Below, in pieces: positions 41,068 through 49,526 of a stretch of DNA of 64,000 nucleotides. The stretch's first letter is position 1. Each line of letters begins with the position of its first letter. Under the pieces are notes generated by a model. That model worked only from the letters and a program-made list of their open reading frames with translations. It did not search any database and was not told where the DNA came from. The translations under genes and the position numbers were made by a program. Origin of the DNA: Pelomonas margarita (GTDB lineage: Bacteria; Pseudomonadota; Gammaproteobacteria; Burkholderiales; Burkholderiaceae_C); assembly GCF_043555875.1 (NCBI RefSeq), contig NZ_JBIGHW010000006.1, forward strand, positions 248,001 to 312,000. Direction: 5' to 3'.

Positions 41068-41483
41068 CGCTGGCGCACGGCGCCGTTCGCCGCCGAGAAC
41101 AGTGTGGCCCGCAGGGCGCCCCACTGCGGCTGCTGGCGGCGCGACAGCGGCAGCCAGTGCGGCCCGGGGCTGGCCCGCAGCAGCAACCAGGCATCGAGGT
41201 CGATCAGCACGGCCAGCCGAACCACGGTCTCATCGTCGCGCGCCGGGGCGGACAGCCACCAGGCCTCGCCATCCCAGCGCAGGCGACGCCGCGCGACGGT
41301 CGCCGCCCGCCAGCCCCAAGCGGTGGCTGGCAGCACGGCCAGCCACAGGGGCCAGGCGCGCGCCTCGTGCGAACAGGCCCAGGCGGTGAGCCCTGCCGCC
41401 GCGAGCAGCACGAGAACGGCCACCACGACCTGGACGGCCGGCTGCGGCAACAGTTGCACGACGACAGGCGGCGTGCGGCGCAT
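41064..41483 (-). CDS. Small membrane protein, YgfX-like
   Basis: A 139-residue protein. Two hydrophobic segments near the N-terminus (VQVVVAVLVLLAAAGLTAW, ALWLAVLPATAWGW-like) are followed by a beta-rich soluble part, LRWDGEAWWLSAPARDDETV and LIDLDAWLLLRASPG, with conserved Trp residues. Small proteins of this shape lie between fabF and rpoE in other Burkholderiales. The resemblance to YgfX/CptA is by topology and the WLxL...WLPLSRR pattern only. The gene overlaps rpoE by four bases and is translated with it. Confidence 0.65.
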   Translation of the reverse strand: MRRTPPVVVQLLPQPAVQVVVAVLVLLAAAGLTAWACSHEARAWPLWLAVLPATAWGWRAATVARRRLRWDGEAWWLSAPARDDETVVRLAVLIDLDAWLLLRASPGPHWLPLSRRQQPQWGALRATLFSAANGAVRQR

Positions 41484-41496
41484 CGCCGGCAGGCGC

Positions 41497-42741
41497 TCAG
41501 ACGCGCTTGAAGATCAGCGTGCCGTTGGTGCCGCCGAAGCCGAAGTTGTTCTTCGCTGCGACTTCGATCTTCATCGGCCGCGCCTCGTTGGCGCAGTAGT
41601 CCAGGTCGCACGCGGGATCCTGGTTGAAGATGTTGATGGTCGGCGGCGCAATCTGGTCGCGGATGGCCAGCGCGGTGAAGACGGACTCGATGCCGCCCGC
41701 GCCGCCCAGCAGGTGGCCGGTCATGGACTTGGTCGAGCTGATGACCATCTGCTTGGCGTGGTCGCCAAAGGCCAGCTTGATCGCGTTGGTCTCGTTCACG
41801 TCGCCCAGCGGCGTGGACGTGCCGTGCGCGTTCATGTAGTTGACCTGGTCGGGGTTCATGCCCGCGTTGCGCAGCGCCGCGCGCATCGAGCGCTTGGGGC
41901 CGTCCACGTTGGGCGCGGTCATGTGGTACGCGTCCGCACCCATGCCGAAACCCGCCAGTTCGCAGTAGATCTTGGCGCCGCGCTTCTTGGCGTGTTCGTA
42001 CTCTTCGAGCACCAGCACGCCGGCGCCCTCGCCTAGCACGAAGCCGTCGCGGTCCTTGTCCCAGGGGCGGGACGCGGTCGCGGGGTCGTCGTTGCGGGTG
42101 GACAGCGCACGGGCGGCCGCGAAGCCACCGATGCCCAGCGGCGAGACCGCGCCTTCGGCGCCGCCCGCGATCATCACGTCGGCGTCGCCGTACTCGATGA
42201 GGCGGCCGGCTTCACCGATCGCGTGCAGGCCCGTGGTGCAGGCCGTCACGATCGCCAGGTTGGGGCCCTGGAAGCCGAAGTTGATGGAGACGTGGCCTGA
42301 GATCATGTTGATGATCGAGGCCGGAATGAAGAACGGAGAAATGCGGCGCGGGCCGCGGTTCATCAGTTCGGTGTGGGTGTCTTCGATCAGCGGCAGGCCG
42401 CCGATGCCCGACCCCACGAGCACGCCGATGCGCTCGGCCTGCTCTTCGGTCAGCTGATCCCCGGTGGGGATGCCGGAATCACGCACCGCCTGAAACGCCG
42501 CCGCCAGCCCGTAATGGATGAAGCCGTCCATATGGCGGGCTTCCTTGGCGGGGATGTAGTCCTCGATGTTGAAGCCCTTGACCTCACCCGCGAAGTGGCA
42601 AGCCAGGTTGCTGGCATCAAAGCGGGTGACGGTGGCAATGCCGGAACGACCAGCAAGGATGTTGGCCCAGCCTTCGGCAACGGTATTGCCGACGGGACTG
42701 ATAAGGCCAAGGCCGGTGACAACAACACGGCGACGGGTCAT
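41497..42741 (-). CDS. fabF: 3-oxoacyl-[ACP] synthase II
   Basis: A 414-residue condensing enzyme (KAS II) that elongates acyl-ACP with malonyl-ACP. The nucleophile is Cys168 in TACTTGLH, and the two histidines lie in MNAHGTSTPLGD and KSMTGHLLGGAGG. The N-terminus MTRRRVVVTGLGLISPVG is canonical. It follows acpP by 35 bp and is the last biosynthetic gene of the fab cluster. Confidence 0.96.
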   Translation of the reverse strand: MTRRRVVVTGLGLISPVGNTVAEGWANILAGRSGIATVTRFDASNLACHFAGEVKGFNIEDYIPAKEARHMDGFIHYGLAAAFQAVRDSGIPTGDQLTEEQAERIGVLVGSGIGGLPLIEDTHTELMNRGPRRISPFFIPASIINMISGHVSINFGFQGPNLAIVTACTTGLHAIGEAGRLIEYGDADVMIAGGAEGAVSPLGIGGFAAARALSTRNDDPATASRPWDKDRDGFVLGEGAGVLVLEEYEHAKKRGAKIYCELAGFGMGADAYHMTAPNVDGPKRSMRAALRNAGMNPDQVNYMNAHGTSTPLGDVNETNAIKLAFGDHAKQMVISSTKSMTGHLLGGAGGIESVFTALAIRDQIAPPTINIFNQDPACDLDYCANEARPMKIEVAAKNNFGFGGTNGTLIFKRV

Positions 42742-42776
42742 GCGGTGCGGATCAGAGTTGCGAGAGAAAAAGGCGC

Positions 42777-43016
42777 TCAGGCCTTCTGGTGCTTGACGGC
42801 GTAGTCGATCGCCAGCTGGACGGTGGTGATCTTCTCGGCTTCTTCGTCGGGAATCTCGATGCCGAACTCGTCTTCGAGGGCCATCACCAGTTCCACGGTG
42901 TCCAGAGAATCGGCGCCCAGGTCAGCAACGAAAGCCTTCTCGTTGGTGACGTCGGCTTCCGCCACGCCAAGTTGCTCGGCAATGATCTTCTTGACTCGTG
43001 CTTCGATATCGCTCAT
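42777..43016 (-). CDS. acpP: Acyl carrier protein
   Basis: A 79-residue acidic protein that carries growing fatty-acyl chains on phosphopantetheine. The attachment Ser37 is in ADLGADSLDTVELVMALE. A strong GGAGGAG precedes the ATG at 43016, fitting very high expression. Substrate of the AcpS encoded at 30464-30859. A TAGAAT (minus strand, ~43055) in the 145-bp gap after fabG may be the -10 of its own promoter. Confidence 0.98.
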   Translation of the reverse strand: MSDIEARVKKIIAEQLGVAEADVTNEKAFVADLGADSLDTVELVMALEDEFGIEIPDEEAEKITTVQLAIDYAVKHQKA

Positions 43017-43161
43017 GAACTCCTCCAGGAGAGGTTTGCAGAAAACAGCCCAGCATTCTACGGGCTCTAGATGGGCACCCCTAAATCGGGGCTCCCGGCC
43101 TGAATTCCAGAGCGCCTTCGCGCTCCGCATCCCGGCTCGCCCCGTGGGGCGAACCGCGGAC

Positions 43162-43905
43162 TCAGGCCATGTACATGCCGCCGTTGACGTGCAGCTCGGT
43201 GCCCGTGATGTAAGCACCGCCGGGTGACGCCAGGAAGGCAACGGCCGCCGCGATTTCCTCGGGCGCGCCCAGGCGCCCCAGCGGGATCTGCGCCAGCAGC
43301 GCGGCCTTCTGAGCCTCGGGCAGCACCTCGGTCATGTCGGTGGCGATGAAGCCCGGCGCGACGCAGTTGACGGTGATGCCGCGGCTGCCCAGTTCGCGGG
43401 CCAGCGAGCGCGTCAGACCGGCCACACCGGCCTTGGCGGCGGCGTAGTTGGCCTGGCCGGCATTGCCGGACGCGCCGACGACGGACGTGATGTTGATGAT
43501 GCGACCAGCGCGCTGCTTCATCATCGGCTTGGTGACGGCACGGGCGAGGCGGAACACGGCCTTGAGGTTGGTGTCCAGCACGGCGTCCCAGTCGTCGTCC
43601 TTCATGCGCATGGACAGCGTGTCGCGCGTGATGCCGGCGTTGTTGACGAGCACGTCCAGGCGGCCGTCCTTGGCGACGATGTCGTCGACGGCGGCCTGGC
43701 TGGCGGCGGCGTCGGTCACGTTCAGCGCGATGCCGCGACCGCCGTGGGCCGCCAGCGCCTCGGTGATGGCGGCGGCGCCGGACTCGGTCGTGGCGGTGCC
43801 GATGACACGCCAGCCGGCCTGGGCCAGGTTCAGCGCGATGGCACGGCCGATGCCGCGGCTGGCGCCGGTGACGAGGGCGACGCCCTTGGAAGCGGATTCA
43901 GTCAT
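43162..43905 (-). CDS. fabG: 3-oxoacyl-[ACP] reductase
   Basis: A 247-residue short-chain dehydrogenase that reduces beta-ketoacyl-ACP with NADPH. The Rossmann motif is TGASRGIGRAIA, the NNAG box is VNNAGITRDT, and the catalytic Ser and Y-x-x-x-K are in INITSVVG and ANYAAAKAG. The C-terminus ITGTELHVNGGMYM is typical. The ATG at 43905 lies four bases after the fabD stop codon. Confidence 0.96.
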   Translation of the reverse strand: MTESASKGVALVTGASRGIGRAIALNLAQAGWRVIGTATTESGAAAITEALAAHGGRGIALNVTDAAASQAAVDDIVAKDGRLDVLVNNAGITRDTLSMRMKDDDWDAVLDTNLKAVFRLARAVTKPMMKQRAGRIINITSVVGASGNAGQANYAAAKAGVAGLTRSLARELGSRGITVNCVAPGFIATDMTEVLPEAQKAALLAQIPLGRLGAPEEIAAAVAFLASPGGAYITGTELHVNGGMYMA

Positions 43906-43909
43906 GGAT

Positions 43910-44854
43910 TCAGGCTCCCAGCAGGGCGCGGGCCTCGGCCAGCGAGGCGGGGTCAAAGACACAGGCAGCCTGCAGTTCGGCGTCGATGCGCTTGGCCATG
44001 CCCGTCAGCACCTTGCCGGGGCCAGCCTCGATGATGTGGCCGACGCTGCGGGCCTTCAGCGCCTGCACGACCTCGACCCAACGCACCGGGCCGAAGGCCT
44101 GGCGGTACAGCGCGTCGCGCAGCGCGTCGGCGTTGTCAGTGATGGCCACGTCGATGTTGTTGATGACCGGGAAGGCGGCGGCGGCGAACTGCACCGTCGC
44201 CAGCTTTTCCTTCAGCCGCTCGGCGGCCGGCTTCATCAGGCTGGAGTGGAACGGCGCCGACACCGGCAGCGGCAGCGCGCGCTTGGCGCCCACGGCCTTC
44301 AGAAGTTCGGCGGCCTTCTCGGCGCCGGCCTTGCTGCCGGCGATCACCGTCTGCTTGGGGTCGTTGAAGTTGACGGCCTCGATGGCCTCGCCCGTCTCGG
44401 CGGCGGCCTGCGCACAGCCGGCGCGCACGGCATCGCCGTCCAGGCCCAGGATGGCGTACATCGCGCCCACGCCCACGGGCACGGCCTCCTGCATGGCCTG
44501 GGCGCGGAAGCGCACCAGCGGCAACGCATCGGCCAGGCTCAGCGCGCCCGACGCGACCAGCGCCGTGTACTCGCCCAGCGAATGGCCGGCGGCAGCCGCG
44601 GGCACCAGGCCCGTCTCGGCGACGAAGGCACGCCAGCAAGCGATGCCGGCCGTCAGCATGACGGGCTGGGTGTTGGTGGTCAGGTCCAGCTGGTCCTTGG
44701 GGCCGGCGTGGATCAGCGCGGCGATGTCCTCGCCGAGGGCGGCGGAGGCTTCGTCAAGCGTGCGGCGGACTTCCGGGTGGTCGGCGAAGGCGTCGAGCAT
44801 GCCGACGGCCTGCGAGCCTTGTCCGGGGAAGACAACGGCGAAAGGTGCAGTCAT
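43910..44854 (-). CDS. fabD: Malonyl-CoA:ACP transacylase
   Basis: A 314-residue enzyme that moves malonyl from CoA to AcpP. VVFPGQGSQAVGML begins the protein, the catalytic Ser92 is in AAGHSLGEYTAL, and the Arg of LVRFRAQAM and a His in VSAPFHSSLM are present. It starts seven bases after fabH in the operon. Confidence 0.96.
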   Translation of the reverse strand: MTAPFAVVFPGQGSQAVGMLDAFADHPEVRRTLDEASAALGEDIAALIHAGPKDQLDLTTNTQPVMLTAGIACWRAFVAETGLVPAAAAGHSLGEYTALVASGALSLADALPLVRFRAQAMQEAVPVGVGAMYAILGLDGDAVRAGCAQAAAETGEAIEAVNFNDPKQTVIAGSKAGAEKAAELLKAVGAKRALPLPVSAPFHSSLMKPAAERLKEKLATVQFAAAAFPVINNIDVAITDNADALRDALYRQAFGPVRWVEVVQALKARSVGHIIEAGPGKVLTGMAKRIDAELQAACVFDPASLAEARALLGA

Positions 44855-44861
44855 AAAGATC

Positions 44862-45860
44862 TCAGTAGTTCAGCAGGGCCGCGCCCCAGGTGAAACCGCC
44901 GCCGACGCCTTCCAGCATCACGGTGTCGCCGCGCTGGATGCGGCCGCTGCGCACCGCGACGTCCAGCGCCAGCGGCACGGAGGCGGCCGAGGTGTTGCCA
45001 TGCTCATCGACGGTGACGATGAGCTTGTCCAGCGGCATGCGCAGCTTCTTGGCCGTGCCCTGCATGATGCGGATGTTGGCCTGGTGGGGAATGAGCCAGT
45101 CGATGTCGGCATCGGTCATGCCGGCCTTGTCGAGCACCGAACGGGCCACTTTCTCGAGCACACCGACGGCGAGCTTGAAGACGGCCTGGCCGTCCATCCT
45201 CAGCAGCGGCGAGCCCAGCACCTGGCCGCCGGACACGGTGCCGGGCGTGCACAGGATGTCGCTGTGGCGCGCGTCGGCATGCAGCTCGGTGGCGAGGATG
45301 CCCGGCGTGTCGCTGACACCCAGCACGACGGCACCGGCGCCGTCGCCGAACAGCACGCAGGTGGTGCGGTCCTTGAAGTCCAGGATGCGCGAGAACACCT
45401 CGGCGCCGACGACGAGCGCCTTGCTGGCGGCGCCGCTCTTGATCATGGCGTCCGCCACGCTGAGCGCGTAGACAAAGCCCGAGCAGACAGCCTGCACATC
45501 AAAGGCCGCGCAGCCGAAAGCGCCCAGCTTCTTCTGCAGCAGGCAGGCGGTGGACGGAAACACCATGTCGGGCGTGGACGTGGCGACGATGATGAGGTCG
45601 AGGTCGTCGGCCGTGATACCAGCCGCCTGCAAAGCCGCCTGCGCGGCCGGCAGCGCGAGATCGCTGGAAGCCTGGTCAGGCGAAGCGAAATGGCGCGCCC
45701 GGATGCCGGTGCGCTCGACGATCCAGTCGTCAGAGGTCTCGATGCCGTCGGCGGCGAGGCGGTCGGCCAGGGCCTGGTTGGTCAGCCTGTCGGCGGGCAG
45801 GAAACTGCCGGTGCCGAGGATGCGGGAATGGCGGGGAGAGGGGTGTGCGGTGGGGCTCAT
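44862..45860 (-). CDS. fabH: 3-oxoacyl-[ACP] synthase III
   Basis: A 332-residue initiating condensing enzyme (acetyl-CoA + malonyl-ACP). Cys126 is in QAVCSGFVYAL, His in LIPHQANIRIM and Asn in DEHGNTSAASVP. The ATG at 45860 overlaps the plsX stop by four bases. The first ~12 residues (MSPTAHPSPRHS) extend beyond the usual FabH start. Confidence 0.96.
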   Translation of the reverse strand: MSPTAHPSPRHSRILGTGSFLPADRLTNQALADRLAADGIETSDDWIVERTGIRARHFASPDQASSDLALPAAQAALQAAGITADDLDLIIVATSTPDMVFPSTACLLQKKLGAFGCAAFDVQAVCSGFVYALSVADAMIKSGAASKALVVGAEVFSRILDFKDRTTCVLFGDGAGAVVLGVSDTPGILATELHADARHSDILCTPGTVSGGQVLGSPLLRMDGQAVFKLAVGVLEKVARSVLDKAGMTDADIDWLIPHQANIRIMQGTAKKLRMPLDKLIVTVDEHGNTSAASVPLALDVAVRSGRIQRGDTVMLEGVGGGFTWGAALLNY

Positions 45861-46963
45861 GCAGCCTGGGCAGCGGGCGCCGCCTTGTCTCCGGCATCGG
45901 CAGCCGCTGCGCCCGTAGAGGCCTGCAGCGTGGCGACGATGCGCTCGTGTACCCGGTCAAGCAGCCGGTTGCGGGCGGCATCATAAGCGCGGGCCAGCGC
46001 GTTCTCGAAGGCGAAGGCATCGGCCGAGCCGTGGCTCTTGAACACCAGGCCGCGCAGGCCCAGCAGCGCCGCGCCGTTGAAGCGGCGATGGTCCACGCGG
46101 TGCTTGAAGCGGTTCAGCACGGGCTTGGCCAGCAGGCCGCCCAGCATGCTGAGCCAGTCGCGCGTGAACTCGGTCTTGATGAAGCCGCCCATCATGCCGG
46201 CCAGGCCTTCGGAGGCCTTGAGCATGACGTTGCCGACGAAGCCGTCGCAGACGACGATGTCCGTCGTGCCCTTGAAGATGTCATTGCCTTCGACGTTGCC
46301 GTAGAAGTTCAGCTGGCCGGCGCCGCCTGCGGCGCGCAGCAACTCGCCGGCCCGCTTGATGGTCTCGCTGCCCTTGATGGCTTCCTCGCCGATGTTGAGC
46401 AGGCCCACGCTGGGCTCCTCGATGCCGTCCACGGCCGACACCAGCGCACTGCCCAGCACGGCGAACTGCAGCAGGTTCTCGGCCGACGAGTCGACGTTGG
46501 CGCCCAGATCCAGCACCGTGGTGAAGCCGCCGCTGACATTGGGCATCACGGCTGCGATGGCCGGGCGGTCGATGCCGGCCACGGTCTTCAGCAGCACCTT
46601 GGCCACGGCCATCAGCGCACCGGTGTTGCCGGCCGAGACGCAGGCATGCGCCAGCGGCGCCTCACCGTCGCGCCCCTCTTTCAACTGCTGGATGGCCACG
46701 CGCATGGACGAATCCCGCTTGCGGCGCAGGGCCACCTCGATGGGGTCGTCCATCGTGACCACCTCGCTGGCCGCCACGATGCGGCAACGCGGCCAGGCGA
46801 CGGCCGCCTTCAGCGCTTCCGGCTGGCCCACAAGGATGAGCTCCGCCGCCGGGTACTTGTCGAGGAAGGCCCGGCAGGCGGGCAGCGTGACCGAGGGACC
46901 GTGATCGCCGCCCATGCAGTCGACAACGAGGCGAACGGGATCAGGCAGGGGCGCGTGGGTCAT
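45857..46963 (-). CDS. plsX: Phosphate acyltransferase PlsX
   Basis: A 368-residue enzyme that makes acyl-phosphate from acyl-ACP for phospholipid synthesis. It has VDCMGGDHGPSVTLPA at the N-terminus, MDDPIEVALRRKRDSSM, HACVSAGNTGALMA and DLGANVDSSAENLLQFA. The C-terminal ~40 residues (after VHERIVATLQA) are an Ala-rich extension. It lies between rpmF and fabH, as is usual. Confidence 0.95.
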   Translation of the reverse strand: MTHAPLPDPVRLVVDCMGGDHGPSVTLPACRAFLDKYPAAELILVGQPEALKAAVAWPRCRIVAASEVVTMDDPIEVALRRKRDSSMRVAIQQLKEGRDGEAPLAHACVSAGNTGALMAVAKVLLKTVAGIDRPAIAAVMPNVSGGFTTVLDLGANVDSSAENLLQFAVLGSALVSAVDGIEEPSVGLLNIGEEAIKGSETIKRAGELLRAAGGAGQLNFYGNVEGNDIFKGTTDIVVCDGFVGNVMLKASEGLAGMMGGFIKTEFTRDWLSMLGGLLAKPVLNRFKHRVDHRRFNGAALLGLRGLVFKSHGSADAFAFENALARAYDAARNRLLDRVHERIVATLQASTGAAAADAGDKAAPAAQAA

Positions 46964-47093
46964 CGAGACAAAAGCTATTCAGAAAAGACCAAACCCGGCA
47001 CAGCGCAGGCGCAGGCCGGGTTGGCAAATTCATCGGTGCGCGCCACGACAGTGCAGCGCGTCAGCCTCAGGCCCGTCACAGGCCTGACCGGGC

Positions 47094-47279
47094 TCAGGCC
47101 GCGTCGGCCTTGCTCTTCAGCACCTTGCGGCCACGGTAGAAGCCGGTGGGGCTGATGTGGTGACGCAGGTGCACTTCGCCCGTCGTCGGCTCGATGGCCG
47201 TGCCCGGGGTCACCAGGGCATTGTGGGAACGGTGCATGCCGCGCTTGGAAGGCGACTTCTTGTTTTGCTGAACGGCCAT
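47094..47279 (-). CDS. rpmF: 50S ribosomal protein L32
   Basis: A 61-residue ribosomal protein. MAVQQNKKSPSKRGMHRSHN is the family N-terminus, and GEVHLRHHISPTGFYRGRKV follows. No zinc-binding cysteines are present, so this is a C-minus form. It is the second gene of the yceD-rpmF-plsX-fab order, but a 169-bp palindromic element separates it from yceD. Confidence 0.96.
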   Translation of the reverse strand: MAVQQNKKSPSKRGMHRSHNALVTPGTAIEPTTGEVHLRHHISPTGFYRGRKVLKSKADAA

Positions 47280-47438
47280 GAAATTCTCCGAAATCTGCGG
47301 GGTTGGGGCTTGCGACCCCGTAGAGTGAGAACAACGCTCGAACTCCAGGCCGCAGAAAAGCCCGTGAGTATAGCGCCGGTTGCCGAAGTCGCCAAGTACC
47401 CCCACCTGCTGGACGCGCGAGCGCCCGCTCGTCCATGG

Positions 47439-47607
47439 CCTCAGAGGGTGAGAGTTTTTCGGCCGTGCTCGAAAGGCGCGTCAAAACGCCCTCGAACGAG
47501 GCGCAAAGCGCAGGCATAGCTCGGGCTATGCCGAGCATTTGCAACGACGGGCGGGGGTGATTTGACGGGCAAGGCGGGCATGGATGAAAGGCTCTCACCC
47601 TCTCAGG
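47439..47607 (+). repeat. Gene-end palindromic element, family A copy 2
   Basis: A 169-bp element that is a long imperfect palindrome: CCTCAGAGGGTGAGAG at 47439-47454 against CTCTCACCCTCTCAGG at 47592-47607, with further pairing inward. The core 47498-47547 matches copy 1 (GAGGCGCAAAGCG, hairpin GGCATAGC/GCTATGCC at 47513-47532, GAGCATTTGCAACGAC). The right end contains the yceD stop codon (47603-47605). The rest of the 323-bp yceD-rpmF gap is the rpmF leader, with no other feature seen. Confidence 0.7.
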
Positions 47608-48160
47608 CCTTGCCGCTTCGCTTCAACGCGGCCAGCGCGGCAAACGGATTCGGGCGCTCATCCTCGGCCGCTTCCGGCACATCCGCATCGGGCTGCGGCA
47701 GCGGCTCGGGACAGACCTCGTGACGGGGCACCAGCGGCAATGCCAGCAGCAGCTCGTCTTCGATGAGCTCGCGCGCATCCAGGTGGCGTGGCATGGCCAG
47801 TACGTCGTCGTCGCTGTCCGCATCCAGTTCCGCAGCCTCGGCCTCGGTCTCGACGAACCGGATCCAGCGATCAACCACCAGCGACTCCTGCACCGGCTGC
47901 AAGCAGCGCTGGCAGGTCTGTGCCACCTGCGCCTGCGCCGTCACGTGCAGCCAGGTCTGGGCCTTGCCTCCCTTGGGCTGGCGCAACTCACCGCGCAGCG
48001 ACCAGCGCAGCGCCGGCCACTGCGAGGCCGGCGACTCGGGCGCGCCCGACTCCGCCAAGCGCTCGAACGCCGCCGCCGGCCACTCGCCCTCCAGACTGGC
48101 CCCGTCATGGGCAAAGGCGGCAAGGTCAAGCTTCTCGGGAACAAAGGCACGCTGTTTCAT
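47603..48160 (-). CDS. yceD: YceD/DUF177 family protein
   Basis: A 185-residue protein of the DUF177 family, encoded before rpmF in most bacteria and linked to 23S rRNA accumulation. It has a CxxC pair in VAQTCQRCLQPVQESL, then an acidic DADSDDDVL region and ELIEDELLLALPLVPRH. The ATG at 48160 begins MKQRAFVPEKLDL, the family start. The stop codon is inside the palindromic element, so the 3' end of the gene abuts it. Confidence 0.9.
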   Translation of the reverse strand: MKQRAFVPEKLDLAAFAHDGASLEGEWPAAAFERLAESGAPESPASQWPALRWSLRGELRQPKGGKAQTWLHVTAQAQVAQTCQRCLQPVQESLVVDRWIRFVETEAEAAELDADSDDDVLAMPRHLDARELIEDELLLALPLVPRHEVCPEPLPQPDADVPEAAEDERPNPFAALAALKRSGKA

Positions 48161-48192
48161 AGGCTGAAGTTTAGGCGGGCGAAAATGCCGCG

Positions 48193-48768
48193 ATGCCCCG
48201 ATTGATCCTCGCCTCGACATCGCGCTACCGCCAGGAATTGCTGGCCCGGCTGCGATTGCCCTTTGACGCCATGGCGCCACAAGTCGATGAAACCGCCTTG
48301 CCCGGAGAGGCGCCGGCGGCGCTGGCCGAACGCCTGGCCCTGGCCAAGGCCCGGGCCGTGGCGGCGCAACACCCAGGCGCCATCGTCATCGGCTCCGACC
48401 AGGTCGCCGACCTGGCGGGCGACGCCATGGGCAAGCCGGGCACCCACGACGCCGCCACCGCGCAACTGCGCCGCATGAGCGGCCGCGAGGTCGTGTTCCA
48501 GACCGCCGTGGCCGTGGTTGCCCCCGGCATGGCCGCCATCGAGCGGGCCGAGGTGCGGGTGCGGGTGCGCGAACTGAGCGACGCGGCCATCGAGGCCTAC
48601 CTGCGCGCCGACACACCCTACGACTGCGCCGGCAGCGCCAAGGTGGAGAGCCTGGGCATCGCACTGCTGGACGCCGTCGAGTCCGATGACCCCACCGCGC
48701 TGATCGGCCTCCCGCTGATCCGCACCTGCGCGCTGCTGCGCCGCGCCGGCCTGGAGCCTCTGGCATGA
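48193..48768 (+). CDS. maf: Maf-family nucleotide pyrophosphatase
   Basis: A 191-residue Maf protein that hydrolyses non-canonical or modified NTPs. LILASTSRYRQELLARL starts the protein, and IVIGSDQVADL and YDCAGSAKVESLGI hold the substrate-binding acids. It is divergent from yceD with a 32-bp gap, so the promoters must overlap. It is coupled to the next gene by a four-base overlap. Confidence 0.92.
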   Translation: MPRLILASTSRYRQELLARLRLPFDAMAPQVDETALPGEAPAALAERLALAKARAVAAQHPGAIVIGSDQVADLAGDAMGKPGTHDAATAQLRRMSGREVVFQTAVAVVAPGMAAIERAEVRVRVRELSDAAIEAYLRADTPYDCAGSAKVESLGIALLDAVESDDPTALIGLPLIRTCALLRRAGLEPLA

Positions 48769-49526
48769 AGCACGGCCGACTCATCCTGATGCCCAACACG
48801 CTGGACTTCGGCGTGGACGATTCGCTGGACCTGCGCGAGGTGCTGCCGCAGCGCGTCATCGAGACCGCCGCACGGCTGACGCACTGGGCGGCCGAGAACG
48901 CGAAGACGACGCGGGCGCTGCTCAAGCGCATCGACGCCATCGCGCCGCTGGCCCAGCCGCTGCAGGCGCTACAGATCGCCGAGCTGCCGCGGCCACCCAA
49001 GGGCAGCCGGCCGGCGGGCGACGATTCGACAGCCTGGCGTGCACTGCTGGCGCCGGCGCTGGCCGGACACGACGTGGGGCTGATGTCGGAAGCAGGCCTG
49101 CCCGCCGTCGCCGACCCCGGCGCGCGGCTGGTGGCGCTGGCGCACGAGGCCGGCATCGAGGTGGTGCCGCTGTCGGGGCCGAGCTCGCTGCTGCTGGCGC
49201 TGGCCGCCAGCGGCCTGAACGGCCAGAGCTTCGCGTTCGTCGGCTACCTGCCGGTGGACGCCGCGGCCCGCACCGCGCGCATCCGCGAGCTGGAGGCGAT
49301 GTCCGTCAAGGCGCAGCAGACGCAACTGCTCATCGAGACGCCCTACCGCAACGAGGCGCTGCGCCAGGCGCTGCTGGCCGCGCTGAAGCCGTCGACGCGG
49401 CTGTCGGTCAGTGTGGGCCTGACGCTGCCGGGCGGCTGGACACAGACCGCCACGGTGGCCGATTGGCGCGCCAACCGCACCACCCTGCCCGACCGCATCC
49501 CTGCGGTCTTCGCGCTGCTGGCTTAG
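48765..49526 (+). CDS. SAM-dependent methyltransferase, tetrapyrrole-methylase (RsmI-like) fold
   Basis: A 253-residue protein of the tetrapyrrole methylase superfamily. LILMPNTLDFGVDD, VGLMSEAGLPAVADPGARLV and VVPLSGPSSLLLALAASG match the RsmI-type SAM-binding core. The target may be 16S rRNA as for RsmI, but this is a distinct, shorter subgroup usually placed next to maf in Burkholderiales, so the substrate is uncertain. Its last four bases overlap the convergent rhlE end. Confidence 0.85.
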   Translation: MKHGRLILMPNTLDFGVDDSLDLREVLPQRVIETAARLTHWAAENAKTTRALLKRIDAIAPLAQPLQALQIAELPRPPKGSRPAGDDSTAWRALLAPALAGHDVGLMSEAGLPAVADPGARLVALAHEAGIEVVPLSGPSSLLLALAASGLNGQSFAFVGYLPVDAAARTARIRELEAMSVKAQQTQLLIETPYRNEALRQALLAALKPSTRLSVSVGLTLPGGWTQTATVADWRANRTTLPDRIPAVFALLA

